A stretch of DNA of 64,000 nt from Pithys albifrons albifrons (lineage: Eukaryota; Chordata; Aves; Passeriformes; Thamnophilidae), in contig NC_092461.1 of assembly GCF_047495875.1 (NCBI RefSeq), positions 49,977,101-50,041,100 on the forward strand. The letters are read 5' to 3'. Made by a program: the position numbers and the translations under genes. Positions 12,201-27,200 of the stretch are shown one piece after another. How positions within the stretch are numbered: the first letter of the stretch is position 1; every line of letters starts with the position of its first letter. The notes below the pieces were generated by a model. The model was not told the DNA's origin and searched no databases. It saw only the letters and a program-made list of their open reading frames with translations.

Positions 12201-15200
12201 CACCACAGAGGGTTACACAGGCTGATAACATTAGGAATGTGAACTTAGTGGATCTGAGAGATTTAGCCCTTTTTTGTTACAACCTCATGTGGTGCATGTG
12301 TTCAGAGGTTGCAGCAGTCACATCACTGACAGTGTTTTGCCTAAGTGATACAATGGAGCATGAAAGCATACAGCTTGCCTTTAGTGAAATACAAAAGATG
12401 TAGATAATTCTATAGTTTAAACACTGTATTGATAGATTGATATGGAGTTCTTGTAGAGTCTTAATTTAATTATGACTTTTTTTTTTTTACTTTCACTTAG
12501 ATTCTGCTGCTGTTTACAATATCTGTGGTTATTCTGCTCAGTTTTACAGGACTGACTTGTACAGTGATAGTAGCATTAACCTAGCTAAGCAGTATGTATA
12601 GTTAAGGTCATCTTTGCTAACATGCTCCAGAAAAAATTTTCTGTCTGGCAGAAGTAGAAGATATTTGAGCAAGTTAAAGCATTAAGTTTCTTTTTCAGCA
12701 GACCAGGATGGCAGGGCATGCTTAATGGCACAGGGTTGATGAAGAGTTGGGTAAAAGGAATTAATTAGAGGACTGTAGACCAAAATACCATGGCTGGTCC
12801 CTAATCTGAACTTCTTAGCTATAAACCATCTCTAAATGGAAAGAAGCCATTTCTGGGTGGCAGACTGGTCTGCAGGACTGTTAAATGTTTTCAGAGCCCT
12901 AGATATTATCATTTGTTTTGTCATCCTTCCGTGTCTCAAGATTTTACCCTATTGACAGAGGTGTTTGCTTTGCAATAACCACACACTATTCTGAGTTGGA
13001 AGGGCTTCCACAGGCCTAAACAAAAAACAGTTCTGCTACATACTGTCACTTTGATCAAACTATGACCAAATGCTCAGGAAGGAACCAGGCTTTGCAGCAC
13101 AACTAGCTGGTTTAACTGCTGTTGAGAAGTTGGGATGTTTAGCTGAGTAAACAGGACAATTGGGTCCAGAAGGAGCTGTTCCTGAACTCTGCTGCTCCAC
13201 TGGAATTCAACAGGGAATGTGTTTCTGAGGCAGATAGCACCTCTGCTATTCCCTGCTGTGCAAAATGACATGGTATGATTGTTCCGCAGTGGCAAAATAT
13301 AAATATGTTGCATTTTTCAACTTGGCAATGTTGATATGCAAGAGAACAGTACTGACTCAAAAGGGTGTTTAATGATCTTTTCTGATTTAATGCAGAAGCA
13401 AGTTCTCTGTCTAAGGAATGCCAACAACAGAGTTTCCTTTCCCCTTCAGAAACTGCACCCACAAAAGCTGATGTTACCGGTGAGAAACCCAGTGAGGCTG
13501 AGGAGGGCTCTTCTGTGGCCATTGCAGAATCTCCTTCCCACAGGCAGTTAAGAGTTTATGTAGACCCAAAATGGGACAGCGCAGCAAAAGGAGAAAATGA
13601 ACAGGAAAGTGCAACTTGTCAGACACCAGAAGAATTCATACCAGCTTATACTCAAATTGTAATGAAGGAATCCATTTCAGGAAAGACTCACCAGCAAGCT
13701 ACTGACATTGTTGCCCATAGCACTGCAGAGTCACTCTTTAAACAACCTTCTTCTCCACTTACTGCCTGGGACTCCAAGGGAGATGTAAGAAAACAAGATC
13801 CTGAAGAAGTAAGCTTAACTTCAAGTTCTGAAAGTGGTGGGCCGGACAGCAGGGCTGCCTGGTGTGTTAGTCACAGGACTTATGACACTGGCAACAGACA
13901 TGAGTTTGAAAGATTCAAGAAGTTCATCAAAGGAACACCTGGGGAGAGGTACTGGTGGATCTGGATAGATATTGAAAGACTAAAGATTCTAAAGAACACT
14001 ACAAGACAGCTGAGGTATTTCCTGTTATTTAACAGTTTTTCCTAGTGCTTTAACACTTATGACCCAGTTAGATCAATGCATGTTTTGAGATTTCAGAGTA
14101 AAGTCTAATGTTTGAATAGAATAGATACAATTAAAATAATCATGAGTGTCCTGACAAGAAGGTGTGTCTGAAATGACTGTGCTGAAGCTGATAAAACTCT
14201 TTTTGCAGAGTCAGGTTTGCAAAGCTTACATGAAGTCAGAATCACCATATTATTAAGGCTGTTATAGAAAGAGATTTGGAAAACAGATGGCAACAAGAAA
14301 AAAAAAGAATAAAAGATTAAATTCACAAGTAGGGCATTCAGTATGACGAACTACTTTAATGAAAGGCTCTGCTGGATTCAGATTCTGTTCTAAGGCACTG
14401 TACATTTTATCTTACACACAACCTGTCTCTAATTTGCAGAAAAATTGTTTTGGCTTCTGCCACTTGCAATTAAAAACATGTTACATAACAGCAGTTTAAT
14501 CAGTAGGATGAACTGTGCTCAGTTCTGTGCAGCATCCGATACATGTTTATGTGACTGTTTTTGTTGACTGCAGGCAAGTCAGTAAGATGAAAAAACTGTA
14601 CCAGCTGAGCAGTGGAGACTATTTCCTCGGTTCAGAAGTGTTACTCAGACTCGACCTGCTGCACGGAGATCAGTGGAATATGGGGCATTTAAGACAGATT
14701 CAGCCTGAAGTAGTGAAACCTCTACTTCTTTACTGGTATGAAAAAATGGACAGGAACTAAAATTCTATTTGTTTAGCTAAATTCCATTTTCTTTGATAAG
14801 TCTGTTAGGTTTATTTCATCTCACTTATCCCATTGCAAATATTGGAAGGAATATCCTAACAGGACTAATGCATGAATTTTTAGTTAAGCATAAACTACAC
14901 TGCAACCTTCTGAGAAGCCAGGCAGATCTGCCTTACTGAGCCCTTGGTATTTTTCTGCCAGAGCATCTGAACTGCTTTGTGTATCTCTGCCTTGGACATC
15001 ATTCAACAAAACTTTAGTCTGTACTGTAGGGAAAGCCCTCCAGGCACAGAAGGTTAATTCTGTCCTAACCTGTTCCCTCACTGCTCCTCTCAAGTTTCTG
15101 AGGATACTCTGTATGTACAACTATGCAGAATTTGACCCGAGACTTCACTTTTCAATGTCTGTCATACAAAATGCCTTTTACATATTGACAGCTTAAGTGA

Positions 15201-18200
15201 GGATACAAAATCTAACCTATTTCCAAAATGTAGGCTAAATTTTTGAGGATGTTCTCTCCTCCCTAAGGGGGATCAACAAATAGCAGGCATAAAATAATAC
15301 TTGCAATTATAAACTTTTCTGTGGAGCCTCATATGACTTGCAGCAACCCTGAGGTCAGCTCAGTTGGTTGGAGCATTGTGCTAATAACACCAAGGCTGTG
15401 GGTTTGGTCTCCGTGTGTGCCATTCATTTAAGAGTTGGACTCAATCTTTGTGGGTTTCTTCCAACTCAGAATATTTTGTAATTCTGTAGTCTATCTTGTG
15501 GCCTACAATCCTTTCCCATTCTTTGCTGTAGGATGTGTGGAGCCTATCCTACTGCAGACTTATAGAAAGACAGCTATGTAATGATGCAGAATTTGAAGCC
15601 TAAGTTTATTTATCTATAGTTTGCTTTTAGATTTGGAAACACACAGTTTCTTTAACACTGACTGATTTTTAATTCTAGGTGCACATAGCACCGTATCTTG
15701 ATACAGTAAACAACATAAATGGAAAAAAATAAAAATAAGCCAAATAGTCCAGTGTTTCATTGTTTTGGAAAGTTATACCTATTAGCTTTTTTCTCCCTAG
15801 GGGTCCCAGATTTTGTGTTACTCATTCAACAGCAATTGAAGCTGCCAGTGCAAAACTGAAGTTCTGGCACACCTGTCAAGAGAGGCCGAGGGTGGACATC
15901 GATCCTTTCCCACAAATAGTGTCATTGTTACCATTGACCCAAAAGTCTTCCTTACAGCATTCTGTTCTTCACGTAAGTAGGGTCACAACATTGAAAAACA
16001 AAGCTTTATCCCTTAAAAAATATTGACAAAACTCCTTGAATTCAATGGAACAAGAATATAGTACTTGGTTGGTTGGAAGTCAAGATTTATCAAGCTGGTA
16101 TATCACAGGTTATTACACATAAAAATGCAATAAAATTTTATTCTACGTTATGCAACAAATTGCTATATGTTCAGTCAAATCATCTTAGTTACATGCTGGC
16201 TATTTCCTAAGTCCTTTGGATAGGTATTTTAGCTGGAAATTCTCGGAACTGCAAAATTAAGTATCTAGGAGTGCAGGTTCTACCCTTCAAACAACCTTAT
16301 CTTAATCCAGAGTCATCCTTACAACTTCTCTATAGTTACCCTGAACCTATCCCTCATGTTTGTAGAAAGGGCAGAATTCTGCTCATCTTCTATCACCACA
16401 GCCCTTCAATCAGCTACACATGGTTTTTGCTTTCTACAGAGGGTCATGAGCCACACAACACAGAGCTTTTCACAGTGTGTAGCTTGCAGGTGGCCAGTTT
16501 AGTTTTGACTATTTTCTTCCTTGAAAGCCTGAATGTGAGAGGTAACTGCAATAAAAGCTTCAGGTTTTCAGCAACACAGTGTTAAGTCTCGAGACACAAG
16601 GTACTTGGAGAAAGTGAATTGAAGCTGGGGTTCCAGAACTGAATGGGCTATGCCACAGATCTAGTAACACACACCTCTGTTACTTTGAGCTGGATGGTTT
16701 TAGGCTACTGTTACTTCCTTTGAAATCTAATTCATGGAGATACTGGAGGAAAACAATGAGAGAGATTTCTGGTTCAGAAGAAACTGAATTCAGGATCCAG
16801 ATTCTTGTTGATCACAGCAGGAATGGGAGCAAGAAGCACCTGTGTCTTACAGTGACCAAGTCTGGCTTCACAAGGTGTGGTAAGGACCCAGGGGTAGCTG
16901 TAGGTCAGGCACACAGGATCCTAACCTTGCAGGTTTTCCAGCCCCTGTTGAATTCAGCACTTTACAAAAGTCTGACCAGGCATCTTGAACCTCACAGAAT
17001 CAGCCCATTTCTTGCTCCTAGTTTTTTTTCTGTAAGACCAGACTTCTGAATCTTCCAGTTGCCCTGTGCTTGCAAGAGCTTAGAAAGAGCAGCAGCTCTG
17101 GGTGAATTTCTGAGGGCTCTCTGAATGCAACTGGCATCTCCAAAAAGTCATGATTTAGTTCCAGATCGTCAGTGATGGTGTGGCAGAATGCCCCCTTTCT
17201 CTCCCAGTCTGAGGGATTGTTTCTATCTTACAGTGAGCTATCTTAAGGTAACCTTTGTAAGCTTCCATAAAACATGTTCACATGCTCTTCACCTGACATT
17301 CTCTGTAATTCTGTACAAAGTGCATGTAACACATTTCTACCTGTTAAAAATGTAATTTTTCAACTATAGTGGCTATTAAGGCATACTGAAAAAAATCTTG
17401 AAAGTTATTCAGAGATTTTTGTGATTTACAGTTTTACATATTGTGATTGACAAGGAAAAATAGCCCTGAAAACCCTTGAATGTTTTAGAGTAGTTAATGA
17501 GAACATGTTAGGAAAACACAAAGCTGTAAAAATAATCAGAATTGCCTTATTTTTCTGTAACATCTTTTAGAAAAGTAGAACAAACTCACAACTTTATTAA
17601 AACTAGCTAAACTGAATTTCTCTTTGAAGGGATCATCAAGATTGCCACTTACCCTGACATCAAGTCAGAGTCCCCAGAAGGATGACATTTCTAGCAGTAG
17701 AATATGGTAAGTACAAAAGCCCCTTCTATGTCTCCCTGCGCACCAGTATATATCAAATATTTATGAAAGTCTTTTAGATCCTATTGTTTTCATGAATACT
17801 TTCCTTTAATACAATATTCTGCTTAGTGAAGCATGGTTATGGTACAGCTTGTATGCATGGAGAATTCCTCCCTGGCTGATTATTTTCTCATTTTTTTGTG
17901 CAATAATAAAAAATAAAGCCACAAAAACTTTATTTTCCCAAATACAAGTATTGTGTCTTACATAATAGTTTATATTCTCTACATACATTCATATTCTTTT
18001 AACCTGTCTCAAGTGCTAGCTCTGAAACTTATGCTGTGCCAGTGATTTCTGCAAGACCACATGAAAAAGTATTCCTCTGCAATTTTTTCCCCATTTATTA
18101 TAAATTTGAACTCTGTGTACTTTTCCCTCTACTATTCACTATGTCATTTCACCTCTTTTGTCCCCCTTCTTATTTGTAACCCTAACCCTAACCCTAAGCA

Positions 18201-21200
18201 GTCCTACATTTTTCTTAAATTTGTACTTAAAAGTTTTTTTTTTTTTTTGTGATCCAGGTCAAAGTCAGTGAGCACAGACATGATTCATTGCTCAACTTGG
18301 GATGGTACCCAAGACTCAAGGTACCAGGGTTATAGAAAGTATACCTATGCCGAGCTGCTCCATGTAAGTGCTGCTTGAAAGTGTTAATTGTCTGTAAACA
18401 TGAGTTAAAACACTTTATTCTGCAGTATTAAACATGAAGTAGTCAATAATGAGGAGGAATTGGTATGATTATGTCAGTGTTAATGCTTTATGCAGAGGTA
18501 TAATTAGAACATCGGCACTTTCTTTGTGGTATCTGTCACCTATTTTATAGGAAATCAGGCACAGACAGAGGTTTATTTTCATTCGAAAGTGTTGATCTTC
18601 TCCATAGCGATCATGTGTTCAGTAGGCTATTATAGAAAATTCTCTGCATGAATGCTTCAGTGGAATTGTTGCCTAGGAAAGTATTCCAGACTTACAGTGA
18701 AAACTGAATCTGCCTTAGCAAGTCAATAAAATAGTAACATTCATAAGGGGAAAAGGTTTCATTTGTACAACCCCCCCTTTATAGTTTGTGTACTTCATTT
18801 TTTTCTTTGTTGAATTATTGCCTGCTAAGCAGGCCCTCATTGGAACAAACCTCAGGAGAGACAGGCTGTGCAGAAGGGCCTTTTCGTAGTAACTGTTAAA
18901 ATGCTGACAAATAGAACATGTGAGATGTCAACATATGGCAATCTAAAATATATCCAAAATCCTTCCCATTTGTGGAACAGTCTCAAAACAACCTCCCGTT
19001 TCATGGTGGTATTGTTACCTATGGCCTTCCGACTAAAAGAAAAAGCATATTATGAAATCTAAGCCTATTTATGTATGCATGGAGTTTGCTGAGAACTTGA
19101 GCACATGATTGTTTTGCACATCAAAATCATACTTTGTTTAATCCTTCACTGTATTCATTTTACTTCTGTGCTAATTTTGACAGGGAACAAAACAAAGGCT
19201 GGTCTGTGCAATTAGGGGACATTTGCACTTAGAAATGTATATACAGGAGACATTCACACTATGAACTATTAGTTCTTATACATCATCACAGAGAGTTTCT
19301 CTGCAACTGAGGGAGAAAAATACCATTCATTTACACTTACAGGGCTAGACTGAAACAGTCAGGACTCCACAATTTGCCATCACAAATACCATGCAGAAGG
19401 GAATGTAGGGATTAATAGTTTAACTTCGTACTGAGAAGGGAGATCTACCTACTGGGCTTCAAAAGTCTGGCTTCTTCCTGCCCTTCTCCATCCCTGTTAT
19501 TGTTTGGAAATAAGCTGGTTGCCAGCTGCCACGTTCATCTGTTTCCACTTCTTCTATCAGAGACAGCAAGTCAGCCAAAGTTTCTCTCTTGTGATCATCA
19601 GAAGCTAATTTACTACTCAGAGAAACCTCTTCTGGCTTCTCTAGGAGCATTGATAAAATGGTTGTATGCTTCCCCAAATGCTCACCACAGTAAAGAGTGT
19701 GGATTTCTTGCTCCCTGAATTGCTCAATTTTGTTGTTGATGTCAGTGGTGTAACCCCAGTTGACATCTTTTATTCCATGATATTTAAATGTTTTGAATCC
19801 TGACCAAATAACCACCTGTTAACTTCTCTTAATTCAAAACAGCAGCATGAGCTGAGACAACTCTTGACAGCTAAGTGATGTTTAGTATCATTGGAATTCC
19901 CCAGATTCAGTGTTAAAGAGTAAAGAGTTAATGACAGAATTAAGACCATGTTGGTTTTTCTGTTTCAAGTATTGAGGAACCACCTAAGGGATCACTTTGC
20001 TATTCTGCATGCCTTCACTTATCAGATTAATTCCATCAGATATGAATATTTAGTAGGAAAATGGTAAGGATAGCTATGATAGATTGCATATGTAGCAGAA
20101 AATGGAGTCTAGTTTCTTGGGATGAAGATACTAATTGAGCACACTGGATGGCTCTCCATTGCAATGTACTGATATTTGAAAATAATGAAAGCCTGTTTTA
20201 TTTGTCCAGGGGAAAAGTGCTGCTGGCAGTGTTGTCTTAGGGGGACCAAGAATGGAAAGCATGCTGCAGTCTCTTTATTTGGAGAACAGAGCAGGCTACT
20301 ACTTCACACAATTCTGTGAGAAGTCAGGGAATAAGGTATGAACATTTTCCTACTCTGTGATAATTTAGTCCACAATTGACTAAATGCCAAGTTATAGAGG
20401 GCAGCCAGACTAAAAAAAAAAAAATACTGGAGAAAGAAAGATTGATGACTGGATGAATTATTACTTATGAGACTTCAATCCCTCAACAACAATAAACTGT
20501 TCATATGTATATGCAAACTAATGACAGGTCTTAACCAAGCTGTCAGATTCTAACAGTCTCAAACCTATTGGAATTCTGATTGTACCATCAGGAATAAAAA
20601 AAAAGAAAGACTGATCATTTTTAAAAAGTAGCCTTTTACTTGGCAGAAAAAATGAGGTCCTAACCCACAAAAACATTTTTTAAAAAGATGGAAAATCTGC
20701 TATGCTATTATTCATGATAACCTGCTTCCTTCTTACTTGTTGGGTTAGTGATGTCCAAAATCTCCAATGTTTTAAAAACGTTCTTCTGCTTCCATGAAGC
20801 TCTTTGGATTTCTGAGAAATATAACACTATTTCTTCTCTGCAGTCAGCAGATCCATCATTCATTGTTGGGTGTAAATTGAGGATTGGTTGGAACAAGTTA
20901 TGAATCTGAGTCAGTGTTTAGGGGCTTTGCAGAAAAATTGAGTCTTTAGGGGAGATTTGAATGCAATCAAGATGGACATCTGTTTCACCGCTGGCCCAGC
21001 ACAGGATCCAGCAGCAGTAGCTAGAAATGCCTTTGGCTACTACTAGACAAGAGCCAGTGTTTCCAAAGCTGAATACCTTCAGCTAAAATTGTTAAATGTG
21101 TATAGATAGAAATCTAAATAAAAGAAACTTACTTTTTCATTGCATCCACCTCCATGTCCTTTAGCCTTTGCAGGTGCCAGTCTCCTTTGAAAATTATTTG

Positions 21201-24200
21201 CTTAAAGTTTTCTCTTCACCTTGTTGAGCCAATTTGAGTCATATGCCAGGTCTGGAAGGCCACGGTTTGCGGAGCAAAGTTCCCTACTCCTATCTCTTTG
21301 GAACACAATCTTTATTGGATAGCTATGGGGGTTTCAGGGTATTTTTAAAGTCTGAACCCCATAAGCAAATGATTAAATCAGAGGACTTGGGGAAAGATCT
21401 AGACTTCTGAAAGATCTTTTGCTGTTTGAGTTTATGAAATGAGGCCAAGACTCTGTGTCTCAGAAATACATGTAGTAAAAATGTAATGATAGTCCCAGTA
21501 ACATATGTCAAGTACACAGTATTTAATTGCTTTGGTTATTGCTGCAACATGCTATTTTACCATGGCACAAACTCTTGGTGTCCATTATCAACATTGTTTC
21601 TTTAGCACTGGCTTTATGCCACTGAAATGTGGTTACTCTTCAAATATTAACTACAATGTTAACAATTTTAATGGCTAATTATGCATAAAGGATACAATAA
21701 AAGATAGAGTATCACGGTGATGATGCCATTAAGTATGCTATCCTTCTGCCAGTATGCAACAGAAGATTAAATCCATCTTAAATTGAGCTTGATTTATGAT
21801 GACCCCAAGGAGCCTAATAATACTTGCATTGGAAAGTCAACCTTTTATAAAGCTGTGATATTTGGGTAGCAATAACCTACATTATTTTTCATCTCTAGTT
21901 GTGGAAGAACTGTGTGTACTTTTGGTTCGACCTACAGGCTTATCATCAGCTTTTTTACCAAGAAACTCTTCAACCTTTTCAAATATGCAAGCAAGCTCAA
22001 GTAAGTTGTAAATAATGTGTTTTCCCTTCACAAAGACATTTACTCATTCCCTTATCAAATGCATTTGTTCATTGCAAAGACTGAGAAGAAGATAGAAAGT
22101 AGAAAAGTTTCCAAATCTTGACAACCCACACCAAAGTAAATCTGGGTTGTGGACAATAAAAGAAGCTCTTTGGATTGTTTCCATGGAATTTCTTGATTCA
22201 AACATTAAACATGCATAGTTTGATTTCTAGGCTCTGCTGCCTGTTCCCAGTTTTATCTGTTGTACTCAGTTTACCTAAACTCCCCTTTGCTACTCTGTGT
22301 CATATTTGGAAACTGTCTGCTTAGTGTTAACAACAGAGATAGTGTTTTTTCTAAACCATCTAATTGGCCTGTTCCCTTCCTTCCATCTCCTGTGTGGGTT
22401 AGAATTGCAGGTCTCATAGTCCAGTCTTCAGATAATGACCTCTGTAATGAAAATGGATCTTCGTCAGTCTGGTTTTAATTTTTATGATTATCAGAGTATC
22501 ATTATTATCTTTTAACCGTTGTCATCCCCCTAATAGATCTTTAGATCCTCATTTTATGTCAAGGGAACTGAAATTTTCTATAAACGAGTATTCTTAATTG
22601 ACCATGCACTTTAAATCAGGTAAAAACTAAACTGCTTTACCACAGTGGTGCTGATGGCTGTCACTGACAGCAGAGTGGACCTATTCCATCAGGGAAGAAA
22701 GCTGCAGCAGTGTAATGTAATTAGAAGAACTCTAAGGAACTTTTCAATCACTGTGAGAAACTTTGGTCTGATTTACCTCTTTAAACCTTGCGTAGGAGTA
22801 TATCCTATCCGCATATTTCAATAGATACTGTAATACAGCAAAGCTACTTCAACTGTCATTGGAACAAATATCTGTAGAGAGCAGGTGAGAATAATCTCTT
22901 TGTATGGCTTGTCTTACTAAGTATCTAGACATCCTTGAATTTGTCTTATTTTCCTTCTTGGAGGTTTTACTGGGGTGAATGACAGAATTTTGCATGCTTG
23001 TTCAGAATTCTTACCCAAATCAGTGGTTTTTGTACAGAAACTCTAAGCAGAAGCTGAGGCATGGATTCTTCCTTCGCCCCCGTCTGGGTAAACTGAACTT
23101 CTACTCTATTTAGATGTTTTTCCCTCCAGCTGTATTTGTGGCCTGAGTTTGTGGGCAGCTGAATGTCCCCATAAGTCTGGCTGTCTCCTGTCTCTGCCCA
23201 GGTCTGTGTGTGGCGAGGGACACTGCTCACAGCAGACATGCAAGTTACCTACACTGTGTCACCATTTGCCCATGTGTTTTGGTGCAGGCCAAATCTTAGG
23301 TTATGGTCCCTGATATTTTTCAGTTTGGTTTCATTTCACACCAGCTTACATTCTTTCTGCAGTGGTTGCATGGCTGAAAATTAAGGCCCAGGGTTTTTTA
23401 CTTCTCTTATTTCCAGTGCTGGCCTGGTGGTGACAGCAGAACATCGCACAACCCGTGTTACCAGGCAATTGCAGAGAGTACATACACACTGCCATTAAAG
23501 TAAATACATCAAAACGAAGTATGTGAAACGGTTCCATTAGCATAACTAACAGCTGAAATGTAACATAACAAATCAACACATGTGCTGCAACATTTGGTAT
23601 CATTCTCAAGCTTGCCTTTTAAGGCTGCAGAAAAATTATACTTGTTTTCATTGGAACACGGTGAAGAGGCAAGCTGCAACCAATCTACAGGCTCTGCTCA
23701 GGGAAGAGATGCCTTCCCAAATTCTGTGCTCACCTTTGGCACAACAAGACACTCCTTCCAAATACTCCTAAGAGAATGTGGATCAGATTCTCACGACACA
23801 TTTCAAATATATTTTGCTATTTATTACAGAAAGAGACGTGCGGAGTATTCCCTGTGTTCTGCCTGCCTCCTCTTAGAAACAAGAACAAACCTGGATTGCT
23901 GTGGATCTGCTACTCATTGTTTCATTTGTTGGGCATTGTTATCTTAGCTTTATGATAGAGTAATAAAGTACATTCCAAGGTGCATATGTATTCAGCCAGG
24001 GAAAGAATCTACAGGGAGAATGAAATCTGATGGATAAGAATAATGACCAGTAATGACAGTAATCATCCAGGAACATACAGGGTTATTCACTGTAAACATG
24101 TGCACAGGAATATTAAAAAAAAAAAAAAGCAATAAAGAAACAAATAATACAGACTTTGATTTTTAAAAGAAGTTATTTAGAGTTAGAAAATTAATATAGT

Positions 24201-27200
24201 TATGGGAAGTACAATATTTTAACACTACAATCAATTTAGATAAAGGAAGTTATCATTACTGGGGACCTTTAGGGTCAAACACAAGATTTATATTAGTGGG
24301 AAGTGATGATGGAGGTTAAGGCAGTTTAGCCTCTTTGTTTAAGACCAGTCAGTGCATTACATTCTTCCCTCATATGGTTCTGTCAAGCAGCTGCACAAAG
24401 CCCCTCATTTAGATCAGAGCAATATCCATGCCTGTGGGCAGCAATACAAAGTATTGGGACTTAAATCTTTCTCTCATGTCTTGCTTCACTCTAGTAATTC
24501 TGAAATTGCTTAAGAAACCTTCTCATCTGGGGATGAATTCACATCAAAAACCAACACCTGTACAATCCCTGATTTGGAAAGTCATAAATGAGGCTGAAGT
24601 CTTAATCTGAATTTTCTAAACATTTTTCATATTCAAGTTTGTGCTATTTTAAGTAATTTCATTATGCAAATTAACCAAATTTCCAGATGCAGTTTTGGGT
24701 TCAATTCATCACTTATTCTAATACATTTATAGGAAAATTTACAGCTGGCAGGTAGAAAACTTCTTTATGTTTTCAACAGGAACAAAATAATCAATGAATT
24801 ATAATATGTACATGTCATACACTTCATATTTTTGTATGAATGTGCTAACCTGTAAGTTCATTTAATGTGATGTTTCCTGTTGAATCTTTAGGAGATTGGC
24901 TAATATAAGAGTTCCAATAGTCCACTGAGATTCAGAAGACCACAAGAATTCCATGGCAAAGGAATCAAAAAAAGGCTATGAATATTACTTTTTAAAGCTG
25001 ATATTTTTGTCAGTTTTAAAGAAGAATAACAAATATACTCAAGTTAACTTATTTCATACAAAATCATAGGGCAAAGGAATTCTACCTGAGAAACTTGTGG
25101 CATGTTTGGTTTAGTTTCATTCTTAAAACTGTGCTAAAATGATCACCCATTGAAGGAACCAAGTTAAATGTGTTTTGAAGTATTGAGGACATACTTTTGA
25201 ACCTTTTTACCAGTTTACAGATCCCTTGTATGATTTTATGAGTCATAACAAGTAGAGCTATGTAGTCCTAATGACAAGTAAAATGGTTAACCCCTCTTTA
25301 AAAAGTCTATTTTTAAAGATACCATGTCTTTGTATCATTGGACTTGTCCCTTCTAATTTGGCTATTTTATACATTAACTGTTTTTGATCAGACTAGAATA
25401 TGATTTAACTGAAACTTTACTAGTATTAGGGCACTTCAAAATAACTTCCAACTTATTGAATCATTGCAAATCTAATTAATGCTGTCTCTGGTAACTTCAA
25501 ATGTATTTAAGGACTTATGGAGAAGGGCATAATGTAAGATAAATGTGGCGTTGTTGTTCAACTAGAACTTTTCCTGTGGATGTCTTCTTTCTCTGACCTT
25601 ACCCTTGCACCTCTGTATCTTTATTGCACTGACAACATGGGCCACAATAGCCACAAAGCATCTTTGTTTGCAGTGATTAGATCTATGAAGAAAGAGTGTG
25701 GAATCCTGCATAGACAGTAAATACAGTAATGGTAACAAGTGCTAAGTGGGGGATGGATGTCAGCCATGAAGTCCTGTATTCCTCAGTGACCTAATACCAG
25801 GAGAATCTAAAGGCCTTGTTTCAAATTGTGAAGGTCCAAAATAATGGGGATGTACTCTAGTGCTGTTGCTGTTTGAAAGAAAGAGTCTAATATATCAGAA
25901 TTTAATTTAAAACAAACAGAAACATAGTTATTTAATGTACTCAAACATTCTCCCCTTGTGCTTGAAATCTAAGCACACCAGTGTTTTATTACTTCTTGAA
26001 CACAGAGCAAATCTATTATTTTCTTCTTTTCTGTTGCTTTGTACATCTGCTAGTTACAGCTGGCTTTTAGCAAAATAAGGAAAACAAGAATTATCATATT
26101 CTTGAATTTATGCTACTAACCTGATCCCTGACTGTATGTTTGAAAATTAGCTGGACTTTGAGAATATGAAGAAGAGAAAATATTTATAAGTCTGTGAAAT
26201 ATATTATGGCAGCATCATTTTTCTGTTGACTTCTAGCTGCAATCAGAATCATAATGCTTTAGAAAGACATTCTGGAATATCCTCTTCCAAGATATTCCTG
26301 CAAGAAAGTATTTTTCTCTGAGTTTTCAATGTTTGTTTTCATAGCAATTTATGAAACCTTTAGAAAACAAGAGTTTAACTTAGGGGACTGTTTGAAAAAA
26401 AATCAAAATAAATAAAAAAATTACTCTATGCTTCAAGAGCGAGCTGCTAGTGAAAAGGAAACATTCTCCAGGTTCAGTTTTCTTCTCTTTGTACATGTTG
26501 AATGACAAACTCTGTATGTTTCAGATAAAAAGCATATTGTAACCCTTGCTTTGGTAAAGATTTAGACATCAGTTACATAGTGGAATCTCCTGCATGGATC
26601 CTGTACTGTGATAGAGTCTCTCCAATGTCAAAAACTATATAAGGGAATCTCTGCACAGTATATCATATAATTTTTCATCAATTTGAACCTTAAATTTACA
26701 AATTACCATCTATTCAGAAGTAGTAAGATGCCCTCACTAGTTGTCCCAGCATGTATTCTGCAAAACAATGTGACTTCTTGAGCAAAACAGTTGCTGCAGT
26801 GATTGTGGTTATCTGAATCTAAGAATCAGACAAATAGCTCCAAGAGAAAATTGCATTAAACCTTATTTTTTTATCTAACCATTTTAATGAGTAAAAATGG
26901 CAGGGGAATCTGTTATGCCAATAACTGAATTTTGGACAAAGTAGTAATGCTGGTAAAAAATAAGGTAGTTGTAATTAGACATATATATAGAATATATGTC
27001 TAATTACATATGTTCAGAATACACAGCAGGGCAGTGTGGGACAGACATTAATCTCTCCTTCAGTGGTTTGTGACCACTGAAATGTATGATGGCTAAGAAA
27101 CAGTTTTCTTCTGTTTTATTGTAGTTCCTTTATGCAACTTACATTTCCCCATCTGCCAGTATGGACATTGGACTTCATCAGGATAAGAAAAACATTATTT

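Noticed and set aside
15348..15424. Possible functional tRNA-Ile gene
   Set aside because: The acceptor stem does not pair well, the B box is altered, and a CR1 tail follows directly, so it is a SINE head.
18177..18197. Telomere or chromosome end
   Set aside because: Only 3.5 units are present and the sequence lies between two exons of an intact gene.
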